37,143 bases of DNA from an uncultured Oscillospiraceae bacterium (GTDB lineage: Bacteria; Bacillota; Clostridia; Oscillospirales; Oscillospiraceae). This document shows positions 15,251-22,718 of the stretch, piece after piece; within the stretch, counting starts at the first letter, position 1, and every line of letters begins with the position of its first letter. The notes beneath the pieces are model-generated. The model was not told the origin of the DNA. It saw only the letters and a list, made by a program, of their open reading frames with translations, and made no database searches. Made by a program: the position numbers and the translations under genes. The stretch is taken from contig CAKTMO010000019.1 in the NCBI GenBank assembly GCA_934573935.1, positions 1 through 37,143 of the forward strand. The letters run 5' to 3'.

Positions 15251-15276
15251 AGGGGGAAATAAAATCAAAATTCCCC

Positions 15277-15305
15277 TTGCCATATTCCCCCAAATAAGGT
15301 ACAAT
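15277..15305 (+). promoter_or_regulatory. Promoter of the dockerin-protein gene
   Basis: TTGCCA (15277-15282), 17 bp, TACAAT (15300-15305). Confidence 0.7.
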
Positions 15306-15393
15306 AAAACCGTGTATGGAAAGCACACTCGGCTAAATTTCACGTCAGGCGCGCCCCATCTGTCCCGCGCCAAACACGAGAGAGGAAGTGCGA

Positions 15394-16287
15394 ATGAGAA
15401 AAATCACATCATTCATATTGGCGCTCGCCCTGACCCTGTCCCTGCTGGTCATAGCGGGCGCGGCTGACCAGGCCGATGTCCATTTGTTGGTCAAACCCGA
15501 CACCTCATCCATCAACGGCAACACGATGAAGTTCCTCGTCTATCTGGAGCTTAAAGAAGGTGTCGAGGTCGGCGCAGCTAAATTCAAATTGACCGCACCG
15601 GAGGGCACAACATTTACAGATGTTGACATGAACCCGAAATACGCCTATGACAGCAGCAGTTCGGTGGAACCTGTCAATGGCGAGGGCTGGAAGAAGGGCG
15701 CTTTTGATTTAAGCGCCATCACCTCGCCTGGCAGCGGTGACATCGGCGGCGGCATCAAGGATAGCGGCCAGACCTTTGAAGCTGTTCTCGCCGGTACAGT
15801 GTACAAAGACATCACCGTAACGCTCAACGGCGCATCCGTGACTTATGAAAAGCACATGCTGGACAAAGCAAAGTGCGACAGCTACGGTTGGCTTTACCAG
15901 TTGACCGTTACCAAGAACAGCGGCACATTTGAAGACGGCGGTTCCTACACTGTCGGCATCCCCACTGTGGTCAACGGGAAAAGTGATGATTTCAGCGCTG
16001 GCTATGATACCAACGACCCCAGCAGCCCCAACACATCAGTCCGTCACAGCGTATCTGCCACCAGTGATCCCTACACCACAGGTATTGTGGTCATGAAGGG
16101 TGATATTAACGGAGATAATGTAATCGACGTCAGAGACGTTCTGCTTCTCCGTGATATTGTTGCCGAAAATATTATCCCTACAGCAGCTCAGAAGTCCGCA
16201 GGAAATCTTGTGGAAGACGATGTTCTCAATATTCAAGATATTTTGTTGCTTCGTGATATTGTGGCTGGCAATGTTGAACTCAGTTGA
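15394..16287 (+). CDS. Secreted cohesin-like protein with C-terminal dockerin
   Basis: A 297-residue extracellular protein. The signal peptide is MRKITSFILALALTLSLLVI, cleaved near AGAA. A cohesin-like beta-sandwich follows (about 25-195; FLVYLELKEGVEVGAAKFKL). A type I dockerin ends the protein (about 232-296) with two calcium-loop/helix repeats: DINGDNVIDVRDVLLLRDIV is canonical (D, N, D, D, D at loop positions), while NLVEDDVLNIQDILLLRDIV is degenerate at position 3. Dockerins bind cohesins, so this protein can in principle dock onto a partner such as its neighbours. ATG at 15394 follows GAGAGGAAG; a GTG six bases upstream is less well placed. No terminator separates it from the next gene (31 nt), so they are probably co-transcribed. 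GC content is lower than in the flanking genes. Confidence 0.85.
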   Translation: MRKITSFILALALTLSLLVIAGAADQADVHLLVKPDTSSINGNTMKFLVYLELKEGVEVGAAKFKLTAPEGTTFTDVDMNPKYAYDSSSSVEPVNGEGWKKGAFDLSAITSPGSGDIGGGIKDSGQTFEAVLAGTVYKDITVTLNGASVTYEKHMLDKAKCDSYGWLYQLTVTKNSGTFEDGGSYTVGIPTVVNGKSDDFSAGYDTNDPSSPNTSVRHSVSATSDPYTTGIVVMKGDINGDNVIDVRDVLLLRDIVAENIIPTAAQKSAGNLVEDDVLNIQDILLLRDIVAGNVELS

Positions 16288-16317
16288 ATTTGAATTTTGA
16301 ATAAGGAGTAGTATGCA

Positions 16318-18942
16318 ATGAAGAAAAGAGTCTTGGCTTTATTCATGGCGTTAGTCATGATTTTTAGTCTGTTTTCTGTGACAACCTATGCTGACGTGTC
16401 TGTCAGTATGGATGTGTCTCCCAAAACAGACGTGAAGGCAGGTGACACTATTAAAGTTTCTGTGACCTTGCCTGCCTTAACCGAAAAAATTTCCGGTTGG
16501 GAAATGTTGGTGAATTTCTCTTCTGATAAACTCGAATACACCGGCTGGGAAACCAAATATGACGAAGAGATTGATGAAAATGTTATTGATACTGAAATGC
16601 CCTCGGCATTTACAGTAACTCTGCAGAGCGTTGCTTCTGTCTCTGGCGGAACGGTTAAAGCTTTTGCAGACTCTGTTGGCAAGAACAAAACGGTTAATGG
16701 CGCCAAAAGATTGTTTACTATGACTTTCAAAGTAAAAGATGGTGCTTCTGGGGATGCAACCTTCAGCATTAGTGATTTGCACGTTGTTCAGAAGGACGAT
16801 ACCGATTACTCCAAAACCTCTTTCCTGCCTGGTATTAATGTGCCTGCAGCAGAAAAAGTCACCTTCGCCACCCCCGTAACAGTCATCACAAGCCAAAAGA
16901 TACACGCATTTAAATCGTCTACAGATGATAGTGACACTCCCGTTGTAGGCGAGCACTTGCCATCAAACATTTCCAGCGACCTTGATGTTAAATACCAAGG
17001 CGCCGTATGGCTCAAATGGTACGAAGGCCCCACTGCAACGGGCATTCCCCTTGATGCCAGCTCAACCATTGCAAAGGCAAGTACCGTGTACACTGCGCAG
17101 ATAACGCAGTCCCTGAATGACACTGCCGTCTTTAGCAGCGAATTGAACGGTATAACCAACGAGTATGGTTATAAACTGACACTCTCCGCTGACCGCAAGA
17201 CGCTGACCGCTGTCAAGACCTTTGGGCCTACCGCCGAGTCCATTCACAGCAATTGGGCTTCTGATTGGACGTTCAACGAGCAGAATCACTGGCACAAATG
17301 CCTGACGGAAGGCTGCTCCGAGGTAAAGGATTTTGGTTCTCACATCTACAATGTGGAGAACAAAAATGACTCTTACAAGAAGAAGAATGCCACCTGTACG
17401 ACCGGCGCTGAGTATTATTACTCCTGCATCTGCGGTGCGAAAAGTACAACTGAAACCTTCTTTGACACCACGCGGGCTCCTTCTAACCACACTGGCACTA
17501 ACGACAAGTATGTATCCGTAGACGCGAACTATCATCAGCAGAAGTGGACTTGCTGCGATGCCAATGCAGGCTCTCCCACATCCCACCGCTGGGATAATGG
17601 CAAGTGCACTGTCTGCAACTACCAGTGCCTGCACCCCGAAACAACTGTTATCAACAAAAAAGACCCCAACCACAACACACAGGAGTCTGGTTACACCGGC
17701 GATACTAAGTGCACTTTCTGCGGCAAGATCATTGCAAACGGTCAGACAATCCCCGCCGACCAGCATACTCTGAAGTGGACGCATGATGCGGATAACACCA
17801 AGCACTGGCAGCGCTGCACCGTTCCCGGCTGCTCCTACACGACAAACGAGGGTCCCCACGCTGTTGGCTCCACGGGCACCGCTGCTACTTGTATCAATAA
17901 AGCTACCTGCGGAACCTGTGGTGAGCAGTTCGGTAACGTTGATCTCACCAACCACGTTGGCGAAACCGAAGTGAGAAACAAGGAAGACGCCACTTGCACC
18001 GAGAATGGCTACACCGGCGACACCTGTTGCAAGTCTTGCGGTAAAGTGATCACAGCTGGCTCTGTGATTCCCGCCCTCGGCCACCTTGATCCCATCTACG
18101 TGGAGCGGGACGGTCAAGAGGACAGCCTCGTCAAGTATGCTGACTTCAAATGCAGCAGATGTAACGAAATCGTCCTTGATCCCATCGAAAGAACACGTTC
18201 CATTCGTGCCCGTCTGAACATTGATGTGTTCCTGCAGTGCATCAAGGCCGCTGACTCTGGTAACTTTACTACCCCCGTTATCTTTGCCTATCAGGTGAGT
18301 GCAGCCACCGCGCCCACTCTCTTCCCCCAGTTTACCGGCAATTTCAGCCAGCGCCTGAGCAAGTCGTACAGCATTATCGGTATCGGCGACAATGATAATG
18401 ACGCATTGGCAAATCTCACAAATAATCTGCCCATGGGCGTAGAGAAAGCTTGGACTATCCAGATGGCACAGCCCGATTCCGCACTGACCGGCTGGACGAT
18501 CGACGATACTGTGTACCGCGTTTACTTTACGATCGTCAATGACGTTCTGACTCCCGTCTACGAAAAACGGGTCGAAAAGCAGATCGAGCAGGGTCCCACC
18601 ACGGACGCCGGTGCTTCCACTACTGATCCCACGGAGCCCGTTCCTCCCACCGATCCTCAGTTTGAGTTTGTTCGTCTGGAAGGTACCGATGCTAAGATCG
18701 TTTTCAACAACACCTTCAAGGTCGAAAAGAAGGACGATCCTACGACTCCCGTCATCCCTGAGGGCCCCAAGCATACCAACCGCCGTTATCCTGCCAAGCC
18801 TGCCGCTTCCACGGATACCAAGAAGCCCGATGGCGTGACCTCCGCTCGGACCTTCGACGCGGGCGTCGCCCTCTACGTCGGCATGAGCGTCCTGTCCCTC
18901 ACCGGCACCGCTCTGGTCATCGGCAAGAAAAAGGAATTCTGA
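16318..18942 (+). CDS. Large surface protein: cohesin, Cys-rich repeats, pilin-like domain
   Basis: An 874-residue anchored protein. Its order is: signal peptide (1-25, ends TTYA); cohesin-like domain (about 26-190; ISGWEMLVNFSSDKLEYTGW, LFTMTFKVKDGASGDATF); Cys/His-rich repeats (about 315-600) with CxxC pairs such as CTFCGKII, CKSCGKVI and NHWHKCLTEGC; a domain (about 640-805) resembling Spy0128/FctA pilin isopeptide domains (VYRVYFTIVNDVLTPVYEK, IVFNNTFKVEKK); a Pro/Lys segment; and a C-terminal helix with KKKEF. No LPXTG is seen. ATG at 16318 follows AAGGAG. With the dockerin protein just upstream it suggests a non-cellulosomal surface assembly. The 3' third is more GC-rich and C-biased than the start. 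Confidence 0.8.
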   Translation: MKKRVLALFMALVMIFSLFSVTTYADVSVSMDVSPKTDVKAGDTIKVSVTLPALTEKISGWEMLVNFSSDKLEYTGWETKYDEEIDENVIDTEMPSAFTVTLQSVASVSGGTVKAFADSVGKNKTVNGAKRLFTMTFKVKDGASGDATFSISDLHVVQKDDTDYSKTSFLPGINVPAAEKVTFATPVTVITSQKIHAFKSSTDDSDTPVVGEHLPSNISSDLDVKYQGAVWLKWYEGPTATGIPLDASSTIAKASTVYTAQITQSLNDTAVFSSELNGITNEYGYKLTLSADRKTLTAVKTFGPTAESIHSNWASDWTFNEQNHWHKCLTEGCSEVKDFGSHIYNVENKNDSYKKKNATCTTGAEYYYSCICGAKSTTETFFDTTRAPSNHTGTNDKYVSVDANYHQQKWTCCDANAGSPTSHRWDNGKCTVCNYQCLHPETTVINKKDPNHNTQESGYTGDTKCTFCGKIIANGQTIPADQHTLKWTHDADNTKHWQRCTVPGCSYTTNEGPHAVGSTGTAATCINKATCGTCGEQFGNVDLTNHVGETEVRNKEDATCTENGYTGDTCCKSCGKVITAGSVIPALGHLDPIYVERDGQEDSLVKYADFKCSRCNEIVLDPIERTRSIRARLNIDVFLQCIKAADSGNFTTPVIFAYQVSAATAPTLFPQFTGNFSQRLSKSYSIIGIGDNDNDALANLTNNLPMGVEKAWTIQMAQPDSALTGWTIDDTVYRVYFTIVNDVLTPVYEKRVEKQIEQGPTTDAGASTTDPTEPVPPTDPQFEFVRLEGTDAKIVFNNTFKVEKKDDPTTPVIPEGPKHTNRRYPAKPAASTDTKKPDGVTSARTFDAGVALYVGMSVLSLTGTALVIGKKKEF

Positions 18943-18963
18943 TTCCACTCCCCATAAGTAAAA

Positions 18964-19003
18964 CCACAGGCGTGACCCAACCGGTCACGCCTGTGGCTTT
19001 TTT
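18964..19003. terminator. Strong terminator, bidirectional
   Basis: CCACAGGCGTGACC (18964-18977) pairs perfectly with GGTCACGCCTGTGG (18983-18996), followed by CTTTTTT. TTTTA follows the stem on the minus strand, so it can also serve the convergent gene. Confidence 0.9.
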
Positions 19004-20460
19004 CAGCTCTTCTGCGGCCGCTGTCCCTCCGGCCGCTCCGGCGGCTGCTGCCCATCCGGCATCTCCGGCGGCTGTCCGCCGCCCTGTCCTCCGCCCATCA
19101 TACCCCCTGGGCCGAAGCCGGAGGACACCGTCCCCCTCTGCGCCTGCGCCGTCAGCGTGCTTTCGCCGCACTGCAAGGTGCAGCTCTCCTCCGCCGTCAG
19201 CTCATCGCTGGAAAACAGCACAAACCGCGCATCGCACACCCCGCTGCCGCTGTAGACCGCGTTGCCCTCGCTGTCGGCGATGGTCACCACAGCCTCCTTC
19301 GTGATGGCCGCGCCGCTCTGTCCGCCAAAGCCGCCGCTGCCGCCGAAGATGACGCAGGGCTGCTCCGCCGTCAGATCCATGCCCATGCCGCTGCTGTCCC
19401 CCGCCGCCAGCACCGTGCCGCCGGAGATGGTGATGCTCCCGTCGGCGTCCAGCGGCTGGTTGTCCGCCGTGTTGGCCGTCCACACCGCCACGCTGCCGCC
19501 GGAGATGGTCAGGCTGCCGTTGGAGTCAAACCCATCCCCGCCGGAGGAATAGGCCGTCACCGTACCGCCGGAGATCTCCATCGTGAAATCATAGCCTCTC
19601 AGATCGGAATTCGCCGCGTTCAGGCAGTCGTCCGACGAGACGATGCGGATGTCGCCGGAACACACCTTCAGCTCCGCCGCCTCCAGCCCCTCATAGCAGG
19701 CGGTGATGTCGATGACCGGCCCCTCCGTGCCCTCCGCGCCGATGGTCAGCACCAGATCGCTGTGGATGGCGTCGTCGCCCGCGGCGATGGTCAGTGTGCC
19801 GCTCTCCACCAGCAGCGTCTGTTCGGCGTTGATGGCGTCGTTCACCGGTGCGTCGATGGTCAGCGCCAGCTCACGGATGACCAGCCGTGCCTCCCCCTCC
19901 TCGGTGGTAGACGCGCCGGACTTGATGCCGTTCTTCCCGTTGGCGGTAATGCTCAGACTGCCGCTGCCGCACAGCGTCACCTGAGCGCCGTCCTTACATT
20001 TGATCACGGCGTTCTCCGCCGCCTCGTTGTCGGGATAGGTCTCGTCGTTGTTCTTCTCGCTGTCGCTCAGGCTATTTTCGGAGCCCTCCACCGCCAGGAT
20101 GGTCACCTCGCTGGACTTGCCGCAGGTGATGGGCGCGGTGTCGCCGCTGCTCAGCGACAGCCCGTTCAGCGCCAGCACCACGCCGGTGGTGCCCTTCTTC
20201 ACCGTGATGGACCCGTCGGCGCAGCTGCCGGTCACCACATACGCCCCCGCGCCGTCGATGGTCAGCGCCGTGCCGTCGATCTCATAGCCGCCGCTGCCGC
20301 CCTGGGCGGTAATGCCGCCGTCGCGGAAGGTGAACGTAACGGCGTCCTCCAGCGAATAGCTGTCATTGGCCGCCGCACCGCCGGCGTCTCCCGCCGCGCC
20401 GCATCCCACCAGTGACAGTGCCAGCGCCGCCGCACATAAAATGGATATCAATCGTTTCAT
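19003..20460 (-). CDS. Carbohydrate-binding-domain (DUF4353-like) lipoprotein
   Basis: A 485-residue lipoprotein. The signal peptide is MKRLISILCAAALALSLVG with the lipobox Cys next. A right-handed repeat domain (about 35-405) carries runs of ISGGTV, ISGGSV and SGDIRI, alternating beta strands and Gly turns, as in the carbohydrate-binding DUF4353 family. A Gly-rich then Pro-rich hydrophilic tail ends the protein (GGGQGGGQPPEMPDGQQPP and on). Start at 20460; GGAGG lies close upstream. The family is commonly found beside VTC, DUF4956 and CotH genes, as here, where it is divergent from VTC and shares a mirror-image promoter. It is probably a surface or envelope factor working with that system; its ligand is unknown. 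Confidence 0.85.
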   Translation of the reverse strand: MKRLISILCAAALALSLVGCGAAGDAGGAAANDSYSLEDAVTFTFRDGGITAQGGSGGYEIDGTALTIDGAGAYVVTGSCADGSITVKKGTTGVVLALNGLSLSSGDTAPITCGKSSEVTILAVEGSENSLSDSEKNNDETYPDNEAAENAVIKCKDGAQVTLCGSGSLSITANGKNGIKSGASTTEEGEARLVIRELALTIDAPVNDAINAEQTLLVESGTLTIAAGDDAIHSDLVLTIGAEGTEGPVIDITACYEGLEAAELKVCSGDIRIVSSDDCLNAANSDLRGYDFTMEISGGTVTAYSSGGDGFDSNGSLTISGGSVAVWTANTADNQPLDADGSITISGGTVLAAGDSSGMGMDLTAEQPCVIFGGSGGFGGQSGAAITKEAVVTIADSEGNAVYSGSGVCDARFVLFSSDELTAEESCTLQCGESTLTAQAQRGTVSSGFGPGGMMGGGQGGGQPPEMPDGQQPPERPEGQRPQKS

Positions 20461-20506
20461 CAGAAATGACCTCCTTTGTCATCGCTTGCTTTTCTGTTGT
20501 GCCGTC

Positions 20507-20588
20507 ATCATATCCCCCCTCCCTAAAAGCAACCTAAAGGAAAAATTTGAATTTCTTTTAAGTTGGCTTTAGGGCCGTCAGGTATGAT
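20507..20588. promoter_or_regulatory. Divergent promoter with mirrored OmpR-type operators
   Basis: Two 17-bp sites point outward. On the minus strand TTTAGGTTGCTTTTAGG (20522-20538) holds two TTTAGG half-sites 11 bp apart. On the plus strand TTTAAGTTGGCTTTAGG (20557-20573) holds TTTAAG and TTTAGG 11 bp apart. Each inner site is followed, after exactly 9 bp, by TATGAT (20507-20512 minus strand; 20583-20588 plus strand). No -35 box is present at standard spacing. This is the layout of promoters activated by PhoB/OmpR-family regulators, and the cluster's own regulator at 22044 is the natural candidate. Confidence 0.75.
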
Positions 20589-20613
20589 AGGTCCCGCAAA
20601 GGAGGTTTCCCCC

Positions 20614-21327
20614 ATGGCTATTCCGATCCAAAACTGCTTTGAACGCTACGAAAAGAAATACCGCCTGACGCCTGCGCAGCAGCGCGTGATCCTGTCGGGC
20701 ATGGCTTCCCATATGAAGCCGGATGCCTACGGCGCGTACACCATCTGCAACATCTATTATGATACCGACAACTGGCAGCTGATCCGCACCTCGCTGGAAA
20801 AGCCGGTCTACAAGGAAAAGCTCCGCGTCCGCAGCTACGGCGTCCCCGATGACGACGGCCGCGTGTTCATGGAGCTGAAAAAGAAGTACGACGGCGTGGT
20901 GTATAAGCGCCGCATCACCACCAGAGCCTGCGAGGCCGCCCCCTTCCTAAAGGAAGCCGATCCCGACGCCCACGGTCAGATCGGCCAGGAGATCGCCTGG
21001 TTCCAGCGGCTCCGCCGCACAAAGCCGCGGGTGTTCATCGCCTACGACCGTCTGGCCTTCGCCGGTATCGACGATCCCCAGCTGCGCATCACCTTCGACA
21101 CCAACCTGCGCTGGCGCGACACCGACCTTGACCTGCGCTTGGGTGACCACGGCGCACCCATCGCCGACCCCGATATGATCCTGATGGAGATCAAGATCCC
21201 CGGCGTCTGCCCCCTGTGGCTCAGCCAATTGCTGGCCCGGGCCAAGGCCTACCCCACCTCGTTTTCCAAATACGGCTGCTGCTATCAGCGCCACATCATA
21301 CCCAAGGAGGGATGTCACTGTGCTTAA
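20614..21327 (+). CDS. VTC-domain polyphosphate polymerase-like protein
   Basis: A 237-residue VTC-domain protein of the triphosphate-tunnel (CYTH-like) superfamily, whose eukaryotic member Vtc4 makes polyphosphate from ATP. Tunnel-type motifs are visible in order: FERYEKKYRL, ICNIYYDT, KLRVRSYG, FMELKKKYDGVVYKRR and LMEIKIPG, giving the expected alternation of Glu and Lys/Arg. There is no SPX or membrane domain; the membrane part is probably supplied by the DUF4956 protein whose GTG start overlaps its end by 8 nt. The start is ATG at 20614 after AAAGGAGG. Whether it makes polyphosphate or another product is not established for this bacterial subgroup. Confidence 0.85.
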   Translation: MAIPIQNCFERYEKKYRLTPAQQRVILSGMASHMKPDAYGAYTICNIYYDTDNWQLIRTSLEKPVYKEKLRVRSYGVPDDDGRVFMELKKKYDGVVYKRRITTRACEAAPFLKEADPDAHGQIGQEIAWFQRLRRTKPRVFIAYDRLAFAGIDDPQLRITFDTNLRWRDTDLDLRLGDHGAPIADPDMILMEIKIPGVCPLWLSQLLARAKAYPTSFSKYGCCYQRHIIPKEGCHCA

Positions 21328-21982
21328 CTCGATCATCGAAACCGACCTGACCCTATCCGCGTTTCTCATCTGTACCGCCGTGTCGCTGGCGCTGGGCATC
21401 GGCCTGGCGCTGGTGTCCCGCTTCCGCGCCCGCACCACCCAGAGCTTTGCCGTCACACTGGCTATTCTTCCGGTGGTGGTGCAGGTGGTCATCATGCTGG
21501 TCAACGGCAACATCGGCGCCGGTGTGGCCGTGGCGGGCGCCTTCAGTCTGGTGCGCTTCCGCTCCGCCCCCGGCACCGCCCGCGAGATCGGCGTACTGTT
21601 CCTTGGCATGGCCATCGGCCTTGCCACCGGCATGGGCTACGTGGGTCTGGCGGCGCTGACCTTCCTCATCGTCTCCGCCGCCCTGCTGGCCCTGACGGCC
21701 CTGCACTTCGGCCGACACGACAGCGGCGAGCGCATTCTCAAGATCACCATCCCCGAGGATCTGGACTACGAGGGACTGTTTGACGACCTGCTGGACCAGT
21801 ACACCACCACCCATTCTCTCATCAAGGTGAAAACCACCAATATGGGCACCCTCTATGAGCTGGAGTACCGCATCACCCTGCGCAGCGAGAGCATCCCCAA
21901 GGCGTTTCTGGACGCCCTGCGGTGCCGCAATGGCAATCTGAACATCGTCTGCGGCCGCGAGATCGCAAAAGACGCTCTGTGA
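21320..21982 (+). CDS. DUF4956 membrane protein
   Basis: 220 residues: four hydrophobic helices in the first 140 residues (SAFLICTAVSLALGIGLALV, TLAILPVVVQVVIMLV, IGVLFLGMAIGLATGM, AALTFLIVSAALLAL), with the conserved GAGVAVAGAFSLVRFRSAPG loop, and a cytoplasmic ferredoxin-like tail (about 145-220). This is the DUF4956 pattern, recurrently coupled with VTC proteins. The GTG start at 21320 follows AAGGAGG and overlaps the VTC stop, so the two products are translationally coupled. It probably anchors or channels the product of the VTC protein at the membrane, by analogy with the Vtc4/Vtc1 complex. Confidence 0.85.
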   Translation: MLNSIIETDLTLSAFLICTAVSLALGIGLALVSRFRARTTQSFAVTLAILPVVVQVVIMLVNGNIGAGVAVAGAFSLVRFRSAPGTAREIGVLFLGMAIGLATGMGYVGLAALTFLIVSAALLALTALHFGRHDSGERILKITIPEDLDYEGLFDDLLDQYTTTHSLIKVKTTNMGTLYELEYRITLRSESIPKAFLDALRCRNGNLNIVCGREIAKDAL

Positions 21983-21984
21983 CC

Positions 21985-22013
21985 TTGCATTTTTCCATAC
22001 TTTTCTCTATACT
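21985..22013 (+). promoter_or_regulatory. Promoter for the response regulator and kinase
   Basis: TTGCAT (21985-21990), 17 bp, TATACT (22008-22013), directly after the DUF4956 stop. It gives the two-component genes a constitutive-looking promoter separate from the operator-controlled one. Confidence 0.65.
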
Positions 22014-22043
22014 TTCCCTATCAACAAACGCGAGGTGATTTCC

Positions 22044-22718
22044 ATGCGTCTTCTGATCGCCGAGGACGAGCTGGATCTGGCGGAGGCGCTGACCGTCTTT
22101 TTTGAAAAGAACCATTTCTCTGTGGACGCCGTCCACAACGGCTTTGACGCCTATGAATACGCCAGCGCCGGCGGCTATGACGGCATCATTCTGGACGTGA
22201 TGATGCCTAAGATGAACGGCCTGCAGGTGCTGGAGCGCCTGCGTGCCGAGGGGGTCGCCACCCCCATCATGATGCTGACCGCCAAGGGCCAGAAGGACGA
22301 TCGGGTCACCGGCTTCAACGCCGGCGCCGACGACTACCTGCCCAAGCCCTTCGACCCCGACGAGCTTTTAAGCCGCGTGCGGGCCATGCTGCGCCGCGCC
22401 CAGGCCTATCAGCCCTCGGTGCTGACCTATGGCGACGTTACGCTGGACCCCGCCTCGGGGCTGCTCTCCTGCGGCAGCCAGTCCCTGCGGCTGGGCGGGC
22501 GGGAGTATCAGGTGATGGAGCTGTTCCTCCGCCACCCCCGCCAGGTCTTCTCCGCCGAACGGATCATGGAGCACGTCTGGGGCTGGGATAACGAGGCCGA
22601 GATCAACGTGGTGTGGGTCAACATCTCCAACCTGCGCAAAAAGCTGCGCACCCTCGACTCCCGCCTGACGCTGCGGGCCAACCGCGGACTGGGCTATGTA
22701 TTGGAGGAGGAATCATGA
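22044..22718 (+). CDS. OmpR-family response regulator
   Basis: 224 residues. The receiver domain (1-115) has E7-D8 in the acidic pocket, phosphoacceptor D51 (LDVMMPKMNG), T79 and K101 in LPKPFDPDEL. A winged-helix DNA-binding domain (about 128-222) contains LGGREYQVMELFLRHPRQVF, then VVWVNISNLRKKL and ANRGLGYVL. ATG at 22044 follows GAGGTGA. Its stop overlaps the kinase start in an ATGA arrangement. The direct repeats with 11-bp spacing at the head of the cluster fit a regulator of this class, so it probably activates both the carbohydrate-binding lipoprotein and the VTC operon. Confidence 0.92.
   Translation: MRLLIAEDELDLAEALTVFFEKNHFSVDAVHNGFDAYEYASAGGYDGIILDVMMPKMNGLQVLERLRAEGVATPIMMLTAKGQKDDRVTGFNAGADDYLPKPFDPDELLSRVRAMLRRAQAYQPSVLTYGDVTLDPASGLLSCGSQSLRLGGREYQVMELFLRHPRQVFSAERIMEHVWGWDNEAEINVVWVNISNLRKKLRTLDSRLTLRANRGLGYVLEEES

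Noticed and set aside
18720..18942. Sortase LPXTG anchor in the large surface protein
   Set aside because: No LPXTG or close variant precedes the C-terminal helix. The protein ends GKKKEF after the helix, so plain membrane anchoring is more likely.
17062..18948. 628-codon minus-strand open frame opposite the large surface protein
   Set aside because: No signal peptide, domain or ribosome site. The plus-strand frame has clear domains and a signal peptide.
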